Under the pieces are notes generated by a model. That model had not been told where the DNA came from. It searched no databases and worked only from the letters and a program-made list of their open reading frames with translations. Shown piece by piece: positions 6,008 to 9,037 of a stretch of 9,037 bases of DNA; the first letter of the stretch is position 1; every line of letters starts with the position of its first letter. The DNA comes from Dehalococcoidia bacterium (GTDB taxonomy: Bacteria; Chloroflexota; Dehalococcoidia; JACVQG01; JAHKAY01). The stretch spans positions 1 through 9,037 of the forward strand of contig JASLQE010000138.1 of assembly GCA_030744635.1 (NCBI GenBank), written 5' to 3'. The position numbers were made by a program, and so were the translations under genes.

Positions 6008-6922
6008 ATGAGAGTCGTTTTTATGGGAACCCCCCCCTTTGCGGTGCCCGCCCTAGAGGTCCTGGCCGCCAGGCACCAGGTGGTGGCGGTGTATACCCGT
6101 CCGGATAGACCGGCGGGGCGGGGACGGGAGGCCACCCCCTCGGCGGTGAAGCGGGCCGCCCTGGCCCTGGGCCTCATCGTTGTTCAGCCCGAAAGCCTGA
6201 GGGACCCCCAAGAGCAGGACCGGCTCCAAGTGATGGCGCCCCAAGTGATAGCCGTAGCGGGCTACGGGTTGCTGCTGCCGCCGGCGGTGCTGGGGATGCC
6301 GCCTCATCGCTGCCTCAACCTTCACCCCTCCCTCCTCCCCCGGCACCGAGGTCCCACCCCCATCCCCTTCGCCATACTCTCCGGTGATCAGGTGACCGGC
6401 GTATCCCTCATGCTGATGGACGAGGGCATGGATACCGGCCCGGTGCTGCTTCAGCAGACCCATCCCATCTTCCCCCAGGACAGTGCGGGCACCCTTGGGG
6501 AGGCCCTGGCGGGCCTGGCCGCCCGGCTGATGGTGAAAGGGCTGCCCCGCTGGGTCGCCGGGGAGCTCAGACCCCGGCCACAGGAGGGAGCTCCCACCTA
6601 TTCCAGGATTCTCCGGAAGGATGATGGCCGGCTGAACTGGCGGTTGCCAGCTGCGGAGCTGTGGCTGCGTGTGAGGGCTATGCAGCCCTGGCCGGGGACC
6701 TTTACCGTCCTCCAGGGAAAACTGCTAAAGGTCCTGGAGGCGGAGCTGGCCACCGGGCAGGCCTCGCCGGGGGTGGTGGTGGGGGAGAGTGCCGGAGTGG
6801 CGGTGGGCACTGGGGATGGCCTGTTGCGGCTCGGCAGGGTGCAGATAGAGGGCAAGAAGCCCCTGGATATCAGGGATTTCCTACGGGGCCGACCGGACTT
6901 CGTGGGTGCAACCCTGGGGTGA
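6008..6922 (+). CDS. fmt: Methionyl-tRNA formyltransferase
   Basis: The enzyme transfers a formyl group from 10-formyltetrahydrofolate to the methionine on initiator tRNA, priming bacterial translation initiation. The 304-residue product has the Rossmann opening MRVVFMGTPPFAVPALEVL and the VAGYGLLLP segment (83-91). The catalytic region is LNLHPSLLPRHRG (103-115), with Asn104 and His106. MDEGMDTGPVL (137-147) supplies the conserved Asp142. The C-terminal tRNA-binding domain begins around 205 (RLNWRLPAAELW, AMQPWPG). ATG 6008 is preferred over an in-frame ATG at 5981 because it gives the standard N-terminus and lies after the likely promoter. The usual partner def (peptide deformylase) is not adjacent. 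An HMGL-like gene follows after 28 bases, probably in the same transcript. Confidence 0.96.
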   Translation: MRVVFMGTPPFAVPALEVLAARHQVVAVYTRPDRPAGRGREATPSAVKRAALALGLIVVQPESLRDPQEQDRLQVMAPQVIAVAGYGLLLPPAVLGMPPHRCLNLHPSLLPRHRGPTPIPFAILSGDQVTGVSLMLMDEGMDTGPVLLQQTHPIFPQDSAGTLGEALAGLAARLMVKGLPRWVAGELRPRPQEGAPTYSRILRKDDGRLNWRLPAAELWLRVRAMQPWPGTFTVLQGKLLKVLEAELATGQASPGVVVGESAGVAVGTGDGLLRLGRVQIEGKKPLDIRDFLRGRPDFVGATLG

Positions 6923-6937
6923 CCCTGTATATCTGAG

Positions 6938-6943
6938 AAGGAG
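6938..6943 (+). promoter_or_regulatory. Shine-Dalgarno AAGGAG fixing the GTG start at 6951
   Basis: AAGGAG lies seven bases before GTG 6951-6953. It is the clearest ribosome site in the window and rules out the longer in-frame ATG at 6906, which would overlap fmt. Confidence 0.8.
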
Positions 6944-6950
6944 CAAGACT

Positions 6951-8126
6951 GTGGGCCAGTGGCCGAAGGTAAACTACAAGGAAGAGGGCCTTCGTGAGGG
7001 CATGCAGATAGAGGATGCCGCCATCCCCGTGGAGGACAAAATCCGGTTGCTGGAGGCCCTGTCCGATACGGGGCTGAAGCATATAGCGGTGGGTGCCTTC
7101 GTGAGTCCCCGGTGGACGCCCCAGATGGCCCGCGTTGACGAGATAGTAGCCAGGTTCAAGCCGCGCCCCGGTGTCATCTATTCTGCCCTGGCCCTCAACC
7201 CACGGGGCGTGGAGCGTGCCCGGCAGTACTGCCCGCCCCTTACCATAGAGGAGGACCCCTGGCCCAGGCTCAGGTGTCACATGTGCGATGTGTTCTCGCG
7301 GCGCAACATCAACCGCTCCCAGATGCAGCAGGTGGCGGGGTGGCCTCGGATTGTAGCGGGTGCCGTGGAGCGGGGTGCGAAGGAGGCGGGCATCGGTGTC
7401 GCCTCAGCCTGGGGCTCCAACTTCCTCGGCGATTTCCCGGTGGACGCCCTTATGGCCCTTTTGGAGATAGAGCATCGTATGTGGGAAGGGGCGGGGGTCC
7501 CGGTGGTGAGCGTCGCTCTGCAGGATCCCATGAGCTGGTGTATGCCGCACAAGGTGGAGGAGAGCGTCTACCGCGTGAAGGAGCGTTGGCCGGAGGTAAG
7601 GCATTTCAATCTGCATCTGCACAACGGCCGCAACATGGCGCTGGCCTCGGTATACGCCGCCATGCGGATGCTGGGGCCGGAGGATACCCTGGACCTGGAA
7701 GGTACCATCGGCGGCTTCGGCGGCTGCCCCTACTGCGGGAACGGCCGGGCCACCGGCATGGTGCCCACGGAGGACACCATCCACATGATGGAGGATATGG
7801 GAATAGACACGGGTGTGGACATGGACCGTCTGGTTGAGTGCGCGTGGATGGCCGAGGAGATTGTGGGCCGGCCCCTTTACGGCCATGTGTCCAGGGCAGG
7901 CCCCCGTCCCCGGGGCGGGACGCTCTACGACCTCAACATGCCCTTTGTGGAAACCCTGGAGCAGGCAAAACACTTCCAGAAAGGCCCCTCGGCCTACGAG
8001 TGCGGCCTGTCCCCGTATGCGGAGCCGGTCACCAGCCCCTACTGGGACCGGGTGGACCGGGGCCTCCCCCCCTTTGACCCCCCCGGCGGCGATTTCCCCT
8101 GGAAGCAGGGCTGGTTCCCAGAGTAA
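6951..8126 (+). CDS. HMG-CoA lyase-like (HMGL/DRE-TIM superfamily) enzyme, substrate unknown
   Basis: This 391-residue TIM-barrel enzyme of the HMGL-like superfamily would perform metal-dependent carbon-carbon bond cleavage or condensation. Seen motifs include LREGMQIED (14-22), matching the RDGLQNE active-site loop with Arg15 retained and Glu16 in place of Asp. A VALQDPMSW strand (188-196) has Asp192. The metal-binding HLH is at 222-224 in FNLHLHNGRN, and the lyase-type loop GTIGGFGGCPYCGNG (251-265) has Cys259 aligned with the catalytic Cys of HMG-CoA lyase. TEDTIHMMEDMGIDTGVDMDRL (274 on) resembles the lyase TEDLVYMLEGLGI helix. The family Cys loop is altered to CPYC, and a C-terminal tail of about 75 residues (GHVSRAGPRPRGG to the GWFPE end) goes beyond the barrel. 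The first half is rich in Cys (94, 109, 112, 197). Start GTG has a strong Shine-Dalgarno. True HMG-CoA lyase activity is not assured. Confidence 0.8.
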   Translation: MGQWPKVNYKEEGLREGMQIEDAAIPVEDKIRLLEALSDTGLKHIAVGAFVSPRWTPQMARVDEIVARFKPRPGVIYSALALNPRGVERARQYCPPLTIEEDPWPRLRCHMCDVFSRRNINRSQMQQVAGWPRIVAGAVERGAKEAGIGVASAWGSNFLGDFPVDALMALLEIEHRMWEGAGVPVVSVALQDPMSWCMPHKVEESVYRVKERWPEVRHFNLHLHNGRNMALASVYAAMRMLGPEDTLDLEGTIGGFGGCPYCGNGRATGMVPTEDTIHMMEDMGIDTGVDMDRLVECAWMAEEIVGRPLYGHVSRAGPRPRGGTLYDLNMPFVETLEQAKHFQKGPSAYECGLSPYAEPVTSPYWDRVDRGLPPFDPPGGDFPWKQGWFPE

Positions 8127-8154
8127 GACCGCGGCCGCACAACGCCCTTTTGAT

Positions 8155-8183
8155 TTGACTCAGCGGGAGCAGGGCACTAAGAT
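8155..8183 (+). promoter_or_regulatory. Candidate promoter of the molybdoenzyme gene
   Basis: TTGACT (8155-8160, one mismatch) and TAAGAT (8178-8183, two mismatches) are spaced by 17 bases in the 84-base gap after the HMGL-like gene. Transcription would start around 8190, leaving about 20 bases before the ATG with GGGGGTGAGGA as ribosome site. It suggests the molybdoenzyme can be expressed independently of fmt. Confidence 0.5.
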
Positions 8184-8210
8184 ATCCCTAATCTATCGTG
8201 GGGGTGAGGA

Positions 8211-9037
8211 ATGGCCGAGGAGAAAATTATCGGCACCACCTGCGCCAGCCACTGTGGCGGCACCTGTGTCCTTCAGGTCCATGTGAAGGACGGCGTTATC
8301 ACCCGTATTGATACGGACAGCGGCCCGGAGCCGCAGCTAAGGGCATGTCTTAGAGGCCGGGCCTACCGGCAGCGGGTCTACGCGCCGGATAGGCTGCTAT
8401 ACCCCTTGAAGCGGGTGGGGGAGCGGGGCGAGGGCAAGTTCGAGAGGATATCCTGGGACGAGGCCCTGGAGACCGTGGCCGGGGAGGTCACCCGGGTCAG
8501 GGACACCTACGGCCCGGCCAGCATGATGGTCATAAACATGGGGGGTGACCTGTCCTATGTACACAACGGACGGGCCATCCAGCGGGTTATGGGGCTGGCG
8601 GGCGGCTTTACCATGCCATGGGGCAGAACCTCATTCGGCGGGGGCATGTATGCCTCCCGAGCCACCTACGGCAGTTTCGCCACCGCCAACAACCGGGATG
8701 ACTTGCTGAACTCCAAGTTCATCATCCTCTGGGGGTGGGACCCCGCCACCACCATCTGCGGCACCAACACCGCCTGGTACCTGGTGCAGGCCAAGGAGAA
8801 AGGGGCCAGGGTGGTATCCATAGACCCCAAGTTCACCGATACCGCCGCCGCCTGCGCCCACCAGTGGATTCCCATCCTCCCAGGCACGGATGCCGCCATG
8901 GCCCTGGCCATGGCCTATGTGATAATCACTGAAAACCTCCAGGACCAGAAGTTTCTGGACACCTACGCTTCCGGGTTCGACCAGTTCAAAGATAGTGTGC
9001 TGGGGACCTCTGACGGCACCCCCAAGACACCACAGTG
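8211..9037 (+). CDS. Molybdopterin oxidoreductase catalytic subunit, DMSO reductase family (partial, 3' end beyond the window)
   Basis: About 275 codons of a large Mo/W-bis-MGD enzyme are visible, and the frame is open to the window edge. The N-terminus carries a [4Fe-4S] motif, Cys11-x3-Cys15-x3-Cys19-x26-Cys46, followed by the family block LRGRAYRQRVYAPDRL and LYPLKRVG, then ISWDEALETVA. Further cofactor-domain segments include LAGGFTMPWGRTSFGG, FIILWGWDPA and GARVVSIDPKFTDTAA. By alignment with LAGG...GDYSTG of DMSO reductase, Ser141 is the likely Mo ligand, which places it with the DmsA/BisC group rather than the Cys (Nap/formate dehydrogenase) or Asp (Nar) groups. No twin-arginine signal precedes the Cys motif, so a cytoplasmic enzyme is expected if ATG 8211 is right. 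Partner Fe-S and membrane subunits, if any, would lie downstream. Substrate unknown. Confidence 0.88.
   Translation, partial: MAEEKIIGTTCASHCGGTCVLQVHVKDGVITRIDTDSGPEPQLRACLRGRAYRQRVYAPDRLLYPLKRVGERGEGKFERISWDEALETVAGEVTRVRDTYGPASMMVINMGGDLSYVHNGRAIQRVMGLAGGFTMPWGRTSFGGGMYASRATYGSFATANNRDDLLNSKFIILWGWDPATTICGTNTAWYLVQAKEKGARVVSIDPKFTDTAAACAHQWIPILPGTDAAMALAMAYVIITENLQDQKFLDTYASGFDQFKDSVLGTSDGTPKTPQ

Noticed and set aside
5725..6177. A long minus-strand ORF spanning the intergenic gap and part of fmt, with an ATG opening near 5968
   Set aside because: It is antisense to fmt, has no ribosome site or recognisable motif, and its composition follows the purine tract; it overlaps the real DnaA-like start.
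8131..8138. GCGGCCGC palindrome just after the HMGL-like gene
   Set aside because: It is self-complementary with no loop and no T run, so not a terminator; such palindromes are expected in GC-rich DNA.

Overview
The window looks like a GC-rich bacterial chromosome segment. Protein style points to Chloroflexota, probably the Dehalococcoidia/SAR202 side. That assignment is an impression from the DnaA-like, Fmt, Obg and complex I sequences and was not checked by a search. No rRNA, tRNA, CRISPR array, transposase or phage gene was seen.

Left part, minus strand: the start of a complex I operon reads leftward as nuoA (1391-1014), nuoB (1023-427) and nuoC (425 to the window edge). These genes overlap or abut and sit behind a good sigma70-type promoter (-35 at 1467-1462, -10 at 1443-1438). 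Upstream, also on the minus strand, is a housekeeping cluster: obg (4321-3272), nadD (3270-2674) and an MFS transporter (2684-1486). The MFS gene is broken by a one-base frameshift near 2400. Upstream of obg is a 126-base gap with a possible promoter and a 21-codon leader ORF. Further upstream lies a DnaA-family gene (5743-4448). It keeps the AAA+ ATPase motifs, but almost all of the residues that read the DnaA box in domain IV are replaced.

Right part, plus strand: a 264-base divergent intergenic region separates the DnaA-like gene from fmt (6008-6922). Fmt appears to be expressed from a promoter so close to its ATG that the mRNA may be leaderless. After 28 bases comes an HMG-CoA-lyase-superfamily gene (6951-8126) with a strong Shine-Dalgarno. 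An 84-base gap with a candidate promoter then leads into the 5' part of a molybdopterin (DMSO reductase family) catalytic subunit (8211 to the window edge).

Most of the window is translation, cofactor and respiratory housekeeping: formylation of initiator tRNA, NAD synthesis, a ribosome-associated GTPase and NADH dehydrogenase. The less ordinary parts are the diverged DnaA, the HMGL-like enzyme of unknown substrate next to a molybdoenzyme without a Tat signal, the NuoA substitution at a normally acidic membrane position, and the obg leader region.
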